The notes: generated by a model from the letters alone, not told the origin. Counted from the stretch's first letter, positions 24,315 to 34,013 are shown. The stretch is DNA of 64,000 nucleotides from JABCPE02 sp963516675 (GCA_963516675.1 CAUQBH010000007.1:62001-126000); one strand, 5' to 3'. A program made the numbers and translations.

Positions 24315-25043
24315 ATGCCTTTTTTAGAACTAAAAAACTTAGCAATAGGCTACAGAGAGCCTTTGGTTTCGTCTATTGATGCGGAGCTTTCGCTTGGTGA
24401 GGTTTGTCTTTTGGTGGGGAATAACGGCATTGGGAAAACTACCCTTATGAGGACTATTCTGGGGCAGATACCACCATTGGAAGGACAGATTTGGATAAAA
24501 GGAACTGAAATAAAATCGGTTTCACCAGAGCAGATTCCAAAATGGATTTCTATGGTTTTTTCTAAAACTCAAGTTCCTGAAAATTATACAGTTATGGATT
24601 TGGTTTTGTTAGGAAAATATATCCATTATCCATATTATTTTAAATTAAATTCTGATGATTTGCAGGAAGTGGAGGAAATTATAGACAGTCTGAATTTGAC
24701 TTCATATAAAGATTTTCCACTCAAAAAACTATCCGATGGAAATCTTCAGAAAGCTTTTATCGGAAGGGCTTTGGCGCAGAATACGCCGATGATCATTTTG
24801 GATGAGCCTACGACATACCTTGATGAAGAAAATAAAATGATGATTCTAAATCTTTTGAAAAAATTAGCAAAAGAAAAAAATAAGGCTATTTTGTTTTCTT
24901 CCCATGATTGGCGCTTGGCAAAAGATTTTTCAGATAAAATCTGGTGGCTGAAAGACCATAGGCTAAAAATAGGTGAAACTCCCAAAGATGCTGCTCTAGT
25001 GGAGGTGGATGCTATGGAAAAAGTTTTTTGGTTTGTAAAATAA
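24315..25043 (+). CDS. ABC transporter ATP-binding protein (FecE/BtuD-like), without adjacent permease
   Basis: A 242-residue ABC ATPase: Walker A GNNGIGKT at 35-42, Q-loop region near 80-87, signature LSDGN at 139-143, Walker B with MIILDEPT at 159-166 and H-loop His197 in SSHD. The signature has Asp in place of the second-last Gly of the usual LSGGQ and Asn for Gln. The overall type is that of iron-siderophore/cobalamin importers (FecE/BtuD). No permease or binding protein lies next to it; it is 2 bases after dus, so its partners must be encoded elsewhere. Confidence 0.85.
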   Translation: MPFLELKNLAIGYREPLVSSIDAELSLGEVCLLVGNNGIGKTTLMRTILGQIPPLEGQIWIKGTEIKSVSPEQIPKWISMVFSKTQVPENYTVMDLVLLGKYIHYPYYFKLNSDDLQEVEEIIDSLNLTSYKDFPLKKLSDGNLQKAFIGRALAQNTPMIILDEPTTYLDEENKMMILNLLKKLAKEKNKAILFSSHDWRLAKDFSDKIWWLKDHRLKIGETPKDAALVEVDAMEKVFWFVK

Positions 25044-25052
25044 AAAATTGAC

Positions 25053-25060
25053 TAACTTTG
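25053..25060 (+). promoter_or_regulatory. Promoter of the potassium channel gene (TTTG-N17-TAACTTTG)
   Basis: TAACTTTG at 25053-25060 is preceded by TTTG at 25032-25035 with 17 bases between, a good match to the Bacteroidota -33/-7 pattern. The ATG follows at 25095. Confidence 0.6.
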
Positions 25061-25094
25061 CCTCTTTCAATTTTAGATTTCAAAGGAATTTATC

Positions 25095-25928
25095 ATGCGT
25101 AGAGAACATAATCTCATTCCTGAAGAAGCGGAATGGAAAAAGAAAGTATTTAGAATAATATATTTTGCGGAGACTCCCTTGGGGAAGTTGTTTGATGTGG
25201 TTCTGCTGGCAATGATAGTTCTCAGTGCTATGATAGTTATCTTGGACAGTGTGGAGAACATTCGTTTCCATAAGACTTTCTTAACTATTGAGTGGTTCAT
25301 GAACATCATTTTTACAGCAGAATATGTAGTTCGGATAATGGTTGTAAAAAACAAGAAAGACTATATATTCAGCATGATGGGGGTTATAGACTTTCTTTCT
25401 ATTCTGCCGTTTTATATCGGTATTTTTACTCCCGAGGCTAAATACCTGATGATTATCAGGCTGTTTCGATTACTCAGGGTATTTAGGATTTTAAATATGA
25501 TGGACTATATGGATGATGGGCATTATATTTTGCAGTCGCTAAGAAGCAGTTCCAGAAAAATTTATATTTTCCTGATGTTCATTACCATCATTGTGGTGGT
25601 TTTAGGAGCGCTTATGCATATCATAGAAGGAGGGAAAAATGGTTTTCATAATATTCCTGTGAGTATCTATTGGGCGGTGGTCACTATCACTACGGTGGGA
25701 TATGGGGATATTTCTCCCGCTACACCGCTGGGGAAACTGCTTTCAGTGGTCCTTATGCTCTGTGGTTATAGCATTATAGCTGTGCCGACTGGGATTGTTT
25801 CATCTCAGATGAGAGAATGTATGAACAAGACAAAGAAACTATGCGACTGCTGTGGAAATATTGATAATGATGATGATGCCAGATATTGTAAGCAGTGCGG
25901 ACATAAAATAGTAGAAGAATCTTCCTAA
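25095..25928 (+). CDS. Voltage-gated potassium channel with C-terminal zinc ribbon
   Basis: A 277-residue six-transmembrane ion channel. Segments S1-S4 occupy about residues 30-135, with an Arg-rich S4 (RLFRLLRVFRI around 122-132); S5 is near 155-177; the K+ selectivity filter TTVGYGD is at 199-205 and S6 at about 213-233. After the membrane part a short cytosolic tail holds two CxxC pairs (Cys250/Cys253 and Cys265/Cys268), a zinc-ribbon arrangement. The channel type is clear from the filter; the ribbon could be a structural or regulatory tetramerisation element (inference). It is monocistronic with its own promoter. Confidence 0.9.
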   Translation: MRREHNLIPEEAEWKKKVFRIIYFAETPLGKLFDVVLLAMIVLSAMIVILDSVENIRFHKTFLTIEWFMNIIFTAEYVVRIMVVKNKKDYIFSMMGVIDFLSILPFYIGIFTPEAKYLMIIRLFRLLRVFRILNMMDYMDDGHYILQSLRSSSRKIYIFLMFITIIVVVLGALMHIIEGGKNGFHNIPVSIYWAVVTITTVGYGDISPATPLGKLLSVVLMLCGYSIIAVPTGIVSSQMRECMNKTKKLCDCCGNIDNDDDARYCKQCGHKIVEESS

Positions 25929-26085
25929 TTTAGGGAGATTTTTTTGTTATAAAATCTAATTTTAGAATTTTGAATAAGGTTTTTTGAGGCTTGTGATTTT
26001 TTTCTTTTTTAAAGATTAAAAACAACTAATGTTAAAGTTTTTGTAAAACTGCGATAGAAAGCATAAAAATACTTAATAAATTTCA

Positions 26086-26093
26086 TATATTTG
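26086..26093 (+). promoter_or_regulatory. -7 box (TATATTTG) of the mre operon
   Basis: TATATTTG lies 25 bases before the mreB ATG at 26119. The 190-base gap behind the potassium channel gene contains nothing else that I can name. Confidence 0.6.
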
Positions 26094-26118
26094 TGCGAAT
26101 TAAAAATAAAATAGATAA

Positions 26119-27144
26119 ATGGGACTATTTAATGTATTCACGAAAGAGATAGCGATTGACTTAGGAACAGCTAATACCCTAATTATACATAACAACAAAA
26201 TCGTAGTAGATCAGCCGTCTATCGTAGCGGTGGAGCGTAACACAGGAAAGATTATAGCAGTAGGAGACAGAGCAAAACACATGCAGGGGAAAACCCATGA
26301 GGAAATAAAGACAATCCGTCCTTTGAAAGATGGAGTTATCGCAGATTTCCAAGCTTCCGAAAGCATGATTAAGGAATTTATTAAACAAATTCCAGGAATC
26401 AAGGGAAGAGTTTTTCAACCAGCTCTGAGAATTGTTGTTTGTATCCCTTCTGGAATTACAGAGGTGGAGATTAGAGCGGTTAAGGACTCTCTTCAGAAAG
26501 TTCATGCTAAGGAAATTAGACTTATCTATGAACCAATGGCAGCTGCGATAGGTGTAGGGATAGATGTTCAGAAGCCAGAAGGAAACATGGTGATAGATAT
26601 AGGAGGGGGAACTACAGAGATTGCAGTGATTGCACTTGGAGGAATCGTTTGTGATAAGTCTGTTAAAATCGCAGGGGATGTATTTACAGATGATATAGCC
26701 TATTATCTAAGAACCAACCACAACTTGTACATCGGAGAAAAAACAGCAGAGAGAATAAAAATAGAAGTAGGTGCAGCGATGGAAGAACTAGATGTAGAAG
26801 TGGATGATATTTCTGTACAGGGTAGAGACCTTATCACAGGAAAACCAAAAGAAATCATGATAGGTTATAAGGAAGTTGCTATAGCTCTGAATAACTCTAT
26901 ATCTAGAATAGAAGATGCGGTGATGGAGACTCTTTCCATGACTCCGCCAGAACTTGCAGCGGATATCTGGAAAACAGGTATATATCTTGCAGGAGGAGGA
27001 GCATTGTTGCGCGGTCTTAGTGATAGAATACACAAAAAAACAGGGCTTCCTGTATTCGTAGCCGAAGATCCATTGAGAGCAGTGGTAAGAGGAACAGGAA
27101 TAGCACTGAAAAACATAGATAAGTTTAAGTTTTTGATTAGATAA
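26119..27144 (+). CDS. mreB: Rod shape-determining protein MreB (actin homologue)
   Basis: MreB polymerises under the inner membrane and guides the elongasome. The 341-residue protein has the actin-fold phosphate-1 motif IAIDLGTANTLI (11-22), phosphate-2 VIDIGGGTTEIAV (about 156-168) and the adenosine motif LAGGGALLRGL near residue 292. It opens the five-gene shape operon and is followed by mreC after 14 bases. Confidence 0.97.
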   Translation: MGLFNVFTKEIAIDLGTANTLIIHNNKIVVDQPSIVAVERNTGKIIAVGDRAKHMQGKTHEEIKTIRPLKDGVIADFQASESMIKEFIKQIPGIKGRVFQPALRIVVCIPSGITEVEIRAVKDSLQKVHAKEIRLIYEPMAAAIGVGIDVQKPEGNMVIDIGGGTTEIAVIALGGIVCDKSVKIAGDVFTDDIAYYLRTNHNLYIGEKTAERIKIEVGAAMEELDVEVDDISVQGRDLITGKPKEIMIGYKEVAIALNNSISRIEDAVMETLSMTPPELAADIWKTGIYLAGGGALLRGLSDRIHKKTGLPVFVAEDPLRAVVRGTGIALKNIDKFKFLIR

Positions 27145-27158
27145 GTGCCTTAGTCAAG

Positions 27159-28013
27159 ATGTTGTCTTTTGTATGGAGGTTTTTGGAGAGGAACAGTCTT
27201 GGTACTTTTTTCGTTTTTCTCCAGTTGGTGTCAGTAGTTCTTATTTTTAGTAGGAACTCCATGCAGCGTTCTTTTGTGGCAGCACATGCATCAGCTTTTA
27301 ATGCCTTTGTGTCTGGCTACATAGATGAGGGGGCAAGTTATTTCAGGCTGAAACAGGTAAATGAAGACCTGACCGCTCAGAATAAAATGCTCATGCAGCA
27401 GCTGTATGGTAAGAAAAAATCTACCAAAGCCAAATTTGTCCATGTGGACAATACTCTTACAGAAGGGCAGTCTTACTCTGTGATGGATGCAGAAATTATC
27501 CAAAACAGTATAAATAGAAATAATAATTATTTTACGATTAACAGAGGAAGAAACCATGGTGTAGAGCCTCAGATGGGGGTGATAGCTCCACAGGGGATAG
27601 CTGGGATAGTTGTTAATACAACGGCCAATTATGCTTTGGTGCAGTCTGTTTTGAGTGTAAATAATATTAAAATAAACACATCTCTAAAAAAATCAGATTT
27701 TTTCGGGACTTTGACCTGGGATGGAGAGGATACGCGAGTAATGCACCTAAAAGACATTCCTAAATATGTTTCTGTAAAAGTGGGAGATACCGTAATTACT
27801 GATGGTAAATCTTCTATTTTCCCAAAAGGAATAATGATAGGAAGAGTGTCTGGTTATGATGTAGATAGTAAAACAGGGCACTGGGATATTTCTGTGGAGC
27901 TGAGCCAGAATATGGGACAGGTGCAGAAAGTTTTCGTGGTTAAAAACCTTAAAAAAACAGAACTAGAAGAGATAAAAGAGATTTTAGATGCTGCTGTAAA
28001 GGAAAATGATTAG
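27159..28013 (+). CDS. mreC: Rod shape-determining protein MreC
   Basis: MreC is a bitopic protein that links MreB with PBP2 and RodA in the periplasm. The 284-residue protein has an N-terminal transmembrane helix (about 15-30), a coiled coil (about 60-82) and the beta-barrel domain with NRGRNHGVEPQMGVIAPQGIAGIV and the second subdomain VKVGDTVITDGKSSIFPKGIMIG. The last codons overlap mreD by 8 bases. Confidence 0.93.
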   Translation: MLSFVWRFLERNSLGTFFVFLQLVSVVLIFSRNSMQRSFVAAHASAFNAFVSGYIDEGASYFRLKQVNEDLTAQNKMLMQQLYGKKKSTKAKFVHVDNTLTEGQSYSVMDAEIIQNSINRNNNYFTINRGRNHGVEPQMGVIAPQGIAGIVVNTTANYALVQSVLSVNNIKINTSLKKSDFFGTLTWDGEDTRVMHLKDIPKYVSVKVGDTVITDGKSSIFPKGIMIGRVSGYDVDSKTGHWDISVELSQNMGQVQKVFVVKNLKKTELEEIKEILDAAVKEND

Positions 28014-28512
28014 TAGAAATATTTTGACGGATATTTTATTCATTGTAGTATTGGTAATATTACAAGTTTTTTTGTTGAACAGAATCCTCATCATGGGCAA
28101 GTATCCGCCAATTGTCTATCCCATCTATGTGATGTTTTATCCTTTTTATAGGGATAAATTTCAGTTTTTAGGAACAAGTTTCCTGCTGGGGTTAGGAATG
28201 GATATGTTTTTGGGAACTTGGGGGATTAATGCCTTTGCGACTACATTGATAGCTTTTGTGAGAACCGTGATATTTCGGTCTTCGTCGGATTCTACATCAG
28301 ATTTTTTCTCTTTTGAATCTTTGCAGTGGACGCAGTTTTTGGGTTTTATCCTTACTAATCTTTTTTTACACCAGTTTTTGGTTCAGTTTATAGAGTATTT
28401 TAAGTTGAGCAGAGCGTTAGATGTGCTTATCAATATCTCTATAACCACTGCATATTCGTTTGTTTTTGTTTTATTTTATGTTTTAATATTTAAAATCAAG
28501 CAGAGAGTTTGA
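28006..28512 (+). CDS. mreD: Rod shape-determining protein MreD
   Basis: MreD is the small polytopic membrane partner of MreC. The 168-residue protein has about five to six hydrophobic helices, with the family-typical GMDMFLGTWGINAFATTLIAF region near residues 64-84. Sequence conservation is weak in this family, but the position between mreC and mrdA with short overlaps on both sides (8 and 4 bases) makes the call firm. Confidence 0.9.
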   Translation: MISRNILTDILFIVVLVILQVFLLNRILIMGKYPPIVYPIYVMFYPFYRDKFQFLGTSFLLGLGMDMFLGTWGINAFATTLIAFVRTVIFRSSSDSTSDFFSFESLQWTQFLGFILTNLFLHQFLVQFIEYFKLSRALDVLINISITTAYSFVFVLFYVLIFKIKQRV

Positions 28513-30473
28513 GACCATATTTTAAAATTCTAATTTCTTTAGGGCTTATAGCTGTGATATTTGTCGCCAGACTAGCTTATTTACAGCTGTTTACGGATAG
28601 ATATGCTCTCAATGCAGCCAATACATCTATCAAGATAGAATATATCATCCCTCAGCGTGGGGCTATTTTTGATAGAAATTCCAAATTACTAGTAGGAAAC
28701 CAACCCGCTTATGAAATATCCTATACAGAAGCTTTGATGAAAGCTGATTTTGATATATTGGGTTTTTGTAAGTTGATGAATATCACTGAGGCGGATTATA
28801 ATCATAAAATGAAGGAGATAAAGGCAGATAAGTATTTTTCTAAATTTACTCCGATGACTTTTATGAAGGATTTGAGCAGGGAAGATGTGGCGAGAATTCA
28901 AGAAATTATATTTAAATATCCAGCGTTTTCGGTTGTTTCCAGACCACAGAGAAAATATGAAGTTTCTACTTCGGGGAATTTGTTCGGGTATACCAATCAG
29001 GTCAATGCTGCCTATATCAAAAAAGACTCTCTATACTATCTTCCAGGGGATATAGCGGGGATGAGTGGTATAGAAAAAGCCTATGAAAAGGTGCTCCGAG
29101 GTGAAAAAGGGATGAAATATATTCAGAAAGATATCAAACTTCGGAATATAGGTTCATATAAAAATGGAGAGCTGGACAAGGAGATGATTTCTGGGAAGGA
29201 TTTGGTTTTGACAATAGACTACGACCTCCAAAGAATGGCTCAGGAAATGCTGGTAAATAAGCGAGGAGCAATAGTAGCGATAGACCCAAATAACGGCGAA
29301 ATCCTAGCAATGGCTACAGGTCCAGATATAGACCCAAACCTATTCACAGGTCCAGAAAAAACAAAAAATCTATACCGCCTGCAGATGGATAGCATGAATA
29401 AGCCAATGTTTGACCGCTCTATTCAGGCAGCTTATCCACCAGGTTCTACTTTTAAACTTGTTACAGCGCTTTCCGCTATGCAGATGGGGGTGATGACTCC
29501 TACTACTATTTTCCCTTGTGGTGGTGGGTTCAATGTTTCTGGAGTTAGAATCAAAGGGCATGGAGGAGCAGACCCTCTTATACCATCCATCCAAGTCTCT
29601 AGTAACTGTTATTTCTCTTATGCGTATTTAGCAATGCTCAATAAATACCCAGGAAATCCGAGCAAAGGAGCAGATGAATGGGCAAAAATAATGCATAGTT
29701 TTGGGCTAGGGCAGTTTTTAAATAATGATTTGGCAGTTGGGTCAAAGGGACTGATACCAGATGGCAAATTTTATGAAAAGAGGTATGGTAAAAATTGGAA
29801 ACCTCTCCAAGCTGTTTTCAACGGGATGGGGCAGGGCGAAATCCTTTTAACACCTATACAAATCGCTAATTTTACAGCCGCTATTGCGAATAGAGGTTGG
29901 TATTACACACCACATATTGTAAAATCTATTGACGGAAAACCTAATCCAGACAAGAGATTTAAAGTTAAAAATCAGACATTAGTAGACCCTAAACATTTTG
30001 AACCAGTGATAAGAGGAATGGAAGCTGTAGTTTTAAGGGGAACGGGACGAGCTTTGAAATCCAATGACTTTACTCAGTTGGCAAAAACAGGAACAGCGCA
30101 GGTGCCACAAGGGAAGGACAACTCTATCTACACCATGATAGCACCAGCTGATAATCCTAAAATAGTAGTAGCAGCGGTGATGGAGCATGCTGGTTTTGGG
30201 GCAACTTGGGCGGGACCTGCCTGCACGGTGATAGCCGAAAAATATCTTTTAGGAGAGCTGAAACGAGAGCATCTTTATAAAAGGCTGACAGGAGCGAGTT
30301 TCATGGCTGAATATAACAGACAATGGGTAGTTCATTTGAAAAAAATAGGAAAATACGAACCTCCTAAGCCAGATTCTCTTGCAATGAAAAAGATACAAGA
30401 CAGTCTGAAACTGCTGAACGAAAAAAATAAAGCAATAGATAATAAAAATAAACAAACTCAAAAAACACCATAA
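28509..30473 (+). CDS. mrdA: Penicillin-binding protein 2 (murein transpeptidase), TTG start
   Basis: PBP2 is the elongasome transpeptidase cross-linking new murein. The 654-residue protein has one N-terminal membrane helix (about 6-26), the PBP dimer domain (about 45-210) and the transpeptidase domain with STFK (Ser about 313), SSN in the QVSSNCYF segment and KTGTAQ near 533. The best start is TTG at 28509, overlapping the mreD stop as TTGA; no ATG precedes the membrane helix. It ends in a Lys/Asn/Gln-rich tail of about 30 residues. RodA follows after 5 bases. Confidence 0.95.
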   Translation: MRPYFKILISLGLIAVIFVARLAYLQLFTDRYALNAANTSIKIEYIIPQRGAIFDRNSKLLVGNQPAYEISYTEALMKADFDILGFCKLMNITEADYNHKMKEIKADKYFSKFTPMTFMKDLSREDVARIQEIIFKYPAFSVVSRPQRKYEVSTSGNLFGYTNQVNAAYIKKDSLYYLPGDIAGMSGIEKAYEKVLRGEKGMKYIQKDIKLRNIGSYKNGELDKEMISGKDLVLTIDYDLQRMAQEMLVNKRGAIVAIDPNNGEILAMATGPDIDPNLFTGPEKTKNLYRLQMDSMNKPMFDRSIQAAYPPGSTFKLVTALSAMQMGVMTPTTIFPCGGGFNVSGVRIKGHGGADPLIPSIQVSSNCYFSYAYLAMLNKYPGNPSKGADEWAKIMHSFGLGQFLNNDLAVGSKGLIPDGKFYEKRYGKNWKPLQAVFNGMGQGEILLTPIQIANFTAAIANRGWYYTPHIVKSIDGKPNPDKRFKVKNQTLVDPKHFEPVIRGMEAVVLRGTGRALKSNDFTQLAKTGTAQVPQGKDNSIYTMIAPADNPKIVVAAVMEHAGFGATWAGPACTVIAEKYLLGELKREHLYKRLTGASFMAEYNRQWVVHLKKIGKYEPPKPDSLAMKKIQDSLKLLNEKNKAIDNKNKQTQKTP

Positions 30474-30478
30474 TAGAT

Positions 30479-31702
30479 ATGAGATGGGCTGAAGGATTAG
30501 ACAAAATAGGGCTGCTGCTCTACATCCTTATCGTTTTGTTTGGTATCGCTAATGTGTATAGTGTAAGTACAGATAGCGGTATAAAACAGGCGGTTTGGTT
30601 TGGTATCTCATTGTTTGTTATGATGATGATTTTGTTTGTCCGTGGAAGTGTTTTTGAGAGTTTGGCGCCATTTTTTTATATCGTTGCAGTTGTTTTGCTC
30701 GTTGGGCTTTTTCCTTTTGGGAAAGAAATCAACGGACAGAGGAACTGGTATGTGTTTGGGCCGATAAGTTTGCAGCCAGTGGAATTTGTGAAAATAGCCA
30801 TTGCGCTTATGATGTCTTCTTATGTAGGAAACCCTGATTTCAGCATGAAAAACGGAAGGTCGCTATTCACGGCTTTTGCTATCATCGGTATTCCTGGACT
30901 TTTAGTCTTATTACAGCCAGATGTCGGTTCTTTGATGGTGTTCATGGCGTTTGCTATTGCTCTGTATCGTGAGGGGCTGAGTGGGTGGCTCTTTACTGCT
31001 GGTTTTTCGGTGGTAGGAGTGTTTCTATTGTCATTGGTTTTTGAACCTTTATATATTGTAAGTGTAATCGTGCTTTTGACCTTATTGGGAGTTTATTTTA
31101 GTAGAATTCGGCTAGGTTTTAGTATGATTTCTACACTTGTGGTGAGTGTTGGTATACTTGCAGGAATAAGTTTTGGTGCGCCTAAAGTTATGGAAAAACT
31201 CCCTAAGCACCAGAGGGAAAGGATAGAGGTTTTGTTTAAAGGAGAAAAAGCATTTCGTGATACAGCGGGGTACAATTTGCTTTACTCTAAAACAGCGATA
31301 GGTTCTGGCGGACTTCTTGGAAAAGGCTACAAGGAAGGCTCTGTTACTCAGGGGCATTTCGTGCCAGAGCAGCGTACGGACTATATTTTCTGTACTGTCG
31401 GCGAGGAGTGGGGCTTTGTGGGAAGTACTGTTTTGGTTCTTCTTTATGCGGTGTATATAGGACGGATTTATTTCTTGGCTGAACGCCAAAAGCCCGTGTT
31501 CAATAGAGTTTTCGGATATTGTTTTGCATCTATTCTGATGATGCATTTTGCTATAAATGTAGGAATGGTTATGGGGCTGTTCCCTACAGTGGGGATTCCG
31601 CTGCCTTATTTCAGTTATGGGGGAAGTTCTCTTTTGGCATTTTCTATAATGACCGCTATGTTTTTTAGGCTAAACTATGAGGATAGAAATAGTTTGATTT
31701 AA
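30479..31702 (+). CDS. rodA: Rod shape-determining protein RodA (SEDS glycosyltransferase)
   Basis: RodA is the SEDS-family murein polymerase that pairs with PBP2. The 407-residue polytopic protein has about ten transmembrane helices and SEDS signatures: NGQRNWYVFGPISLQPVEFVKIA in the first third, LLQPDVGSLMVF near 143-154, and the C-terminal GLFPTVGIPLPYFSYGGSSLLAF stretch. It closes the mreB-mreC-mreD-mrdA-rodA operon, the normal arrangement in Bacteroidota. Confidence 0.95.
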   Translation: MRWAEGLDKIGLLLYILIVLFGIANVYSVSTDSGIKQAVWFGISLFVMMMILFVRGSVFESLAPFFYIVAVVLLVGLFPFGKEINGQRNWYVFGPISLQPVEFVKIAIALMMSSYVGNPDFSMKNGRSLFTAFAIIGIPGLLVLLQPDVGSLMVFMAFAIALYREGLSGWLFTAGFSVVGVFLLSLVFEPLYIVSVIVLLTLLGVYFSRIRLGFSMISTLVVSVGILAGISFGAPKVMEKLPKHQRERIEVLFKGEKAFRDTAGYNLLYSKTAIGSGGLLGKGYKEGSVTQGHFVPEQRTDYIFCTVGEEWGFVGSTVLVLLYAVYIGRIYFLAERQKPVFNRVFGYCFASILMMHFAINVGMVMGLFPTVGIPLPYFSYGGSSLLAFSIMTAMFFRLNYEDRNSLI

Positions 31703-31780
31703 AAACAAAAATATTTTTCTGTTATTTTTTATAAAGGGTATTTTTTTAGGGGGTGTTAATAAGAAAAACAATATTTTTAT

Positions 31781-31788
31781 TAACTTTG
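31781..31788 (+). promoter_or_regulatory. -7 box (TAACTTTG) of the glutamine synthetase gene
   Basis: TAACTTTG lies 20 bases before the ATG at 31809, in the 106-base gap after rodA. Confidence 0.55.
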
Positions 31789-31808
31789 CCCTGTAAAATT
31801 ATATACTT

Positions 31809-34007
31809 ATGCCAATATTAAGGTTTAGTGCATTAGAAAAATTGCCTTTTATCAATTATAGAAAAGATAATTTTGTGGAAACTCCGCCCAAATTATCAGA
31901 ATTGTTTTGTGAAAATGTATTTTCTGAAGAGAAAATGCGTGAGTTTTTGACCAAAGAAGCCTTCACAGCCGTGATGGATGCCATAAAAAATGGAACTAAA
32001 ATCCAAAGGTCAGTAGCAGACCAAGTGGCTCTCGGTATGAAAAACTGGGCAATGACCAAGGGTGTTACTCACTACACGCATTGGTTCCAGCCGCTGACAG
32101 GGACTACCGCGGAAAAACACGATACTTTTTTCACGCCGATAGGTGAGGGCAAGGCCATGGAACGCTTTAACGGAGCGAACCTTATTCAGCAGGAGCCAGA
32201 CGCGTCTTCTTTCCCTAATGGAGGAATTAGAAACACCTTTGAGGCGAGAGGCTATACCGCTTGGGATCCTACTTCTCCAGCGTTTATTATGGGAACTACC
32301 CTTTGTATTCCTTCTATTTTTATTTCCTATACAGGCGAAACATTGGATTACAAAGCTCCGCTTCTGAGAGCATTACACGCTGTGGATGAGGCAGCTACAG
32401 AGGTTTGTCAGTATTTTGATAAAAATGTAACCAAAGTTACGGCTACACTTGGCTGGGAGCAGGAATATTTCCTTGTAGATTCGGCGCTTTTTAAGACCAG
32501 ACCAGACCTTTTGATGACAGGAAAAACCCTTTTGGGGCATTCGCCAGCGAAAGGGCAGCAGCTGGAAGACCATTATTTTGGTTCTATTCCTACCCGTGTG
32601 ATGAATTTCATGAAGGAATTGGAGATAGAATGCGTGAAACTGGGCATTCCAGTATCTACAAGACATAATGAAAATGCACCCAATCAATACGAACTTGCGC
32701 CAATGTTTGAGGAGGCGAATGTGGCAGTTGACCATAATTCCCTGTTGATGGATTTGATGGCGAGGATAGCGCACAAGCACCACTTTCATATTCTTTTCCA
32801 TGAAAAACCATTTGCGGGAGTCAATGGAAGCGGTAAACATAATAACTGGTCGCTCTCTACCAATACAGGTGAAAACCTGCTGAGCCCAGGAAAAAATCCG
32901 AAAAAAAATCTTCAGTTTTTGACATTTTTTGTAAATGTGATTAAGGCGGTGCATGAATATGCAGACCTTCTTCGTGCAGGAATTGCCACTGCAGGGAATG
33001 ACTATCGTCTGGGAGCCAATGAGGCGCCGCCAGCGATTATTTCTGTGTTTATCGGTTCTCAGCTTTATGGAGTTTTGGAGGAATTGGAAAAAGTGAGCGA
33101 GGGGAAACTCAGCGCTGATGAAAAATATGATTTAAAACTAAATGTAGTCGGCAAAATCCCTGAAATTCTGCTTGACAATACGGATAGAAACCGAACTTCA
33201 CCATTTGCTTTCACAGGGAATAAATTTGAGATACGAGCGGTCGGTTCTTCGGCCAACTGTGCAGAGGCGATGACCATCATGAATTCCATTATGGCAAAAC
33301 AGCTTCGTGTCTTTAAAAAGGAAGTAGATGCTTTGATAGAAGAAAAAGGACTGAAAAAAGATGAGGCTATTTTTAATGTACTGAGAGAATACATCAAGCA
33401 GTCTAAAAATATAATGTTCGAAGGGGACGGCTATTCCGAAGACTGGGTAAAAGAAGCCAAAAAACGAGGACTCAGCAATCTAAAAACCACGCCAGAGGCT
33501 TTGAAAAGAGAATTAGATCCGAAATTTATCAGCATGTATGAAGAAATGGGAATCTACACTCAGCGTGAAATAGAGGCAAGAAACGAAATCAAATTAGAGA
33601 AATACAGCAATATCGTAGGAATAGAAGCGAAAGTGCTGGCAGATGTGGCGAGAAACCACATCATTCCATCGGCGTTGAAATATCAGAACAGGCTGATAGA
33701 CAATGTGAAAGGGCTGAAAGAAATCTACGGCGAAATAGACTTTAGACCTTTGGCGAAAGAGCAGATGAATCTGATAGAGAGAATTTCTCACAATGTTCAT
33801 CAGATAAAAATAGGCGTGGATGAACTTTTGGAAGCCAAACAAAAAGCCCAATCTATAAAGGATAATCAGAAACAAGCAGAGGCATTTTGTCAGGAAGTGA
33901 AGCCGCTTTTCTCAAAAATACGAGAAGCATCAGATGCGCTAGAAATGATGGTGGATGATGAGCTTTGGCCGATGACCAAATACCGCGAACTGCTTTTTAC
34001 GAAATAA
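31809..34007 (+). CDS. glnN: Glutamine synthetase type III
   Basis: GSIII forms glutamine from glutamate, ammonia and ATP; it is the large (about 730 residue) class typical of Bacteroidota and cyanobacteria. The 732-residue protein shows TKGVTHYTHWFQPLTGTTAEKHD, the catalytic WEQEYFLVD segment, NENAPNQYELAP, the ATP-binding VNGSGKHNNWS and the RNRTSPFAFTGNKFEIRAVG region near 460. No PII gene or ammonium transporter is adjacent. It is followed by a terminator and then the DUF445 gene. Confidence 0.95.
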   Translation: MPILRFSALEKLPFINYRKDNFVETPPKLSELFCENVFSEEKMREFLTKEAFTAVMDAIKNGTKIQRSVADQVALGMKNWAMTKGVTHYTHWFQPLTGTTAEKHDTFFTPIGEGKAMERFNGANLIQQEPDASSFPNGGIRNTFEARGYTAWDPTSPAFIMGTTLCIPSIFISYTGETLDYKAPLLRALHAVDEAATEVCQYFDKNVTKVTATLGWEQEYFLVDSALFKTRPDLLMTGKTLLGHSPAKGQQLEDHYFGSIPTRVMNFMKELEIECVKLGIPVSTRHNENAPNQYELAPMFEEANVAVDHNSLLMDLMARIAHKHHFHILFHEKPFAGVNGSGKHNNWSLSTNTGENLLSPGKNPKKNLQFLTFFVNVIKAVHEYADLLRAGIATAGNDYRLGANEAPPAIISVFIGSQLYGVLEELEKVSEGKLSADEKYDLKLNVVGKIPEILLDNTDRNRTSPFAFTGNKFEIRAVGSSANCAEAMTIMNSIMAKQLRVFKKEVDALIEEKGLKKDEAIFNVLREYIKQSKNIMFEGDGYSEDWVKEAKKRGLSNLKTTPEALKRELDPKFISMYEEMGIYTQREIEARNEIKLEKYSNIVGIEAKVLADVARNHIIPSALKYQNRLIDNVKGLKEIYGEIDFRPLAKEQMNLIERISHNVHQIKIGVDELLEAKQKAQSIKDNQKQAEAFCQEVKPLFSKIREASDALEMMVDDELWPMTKYRELLFTK

Positions 34008-34013
34008 ACAAAC

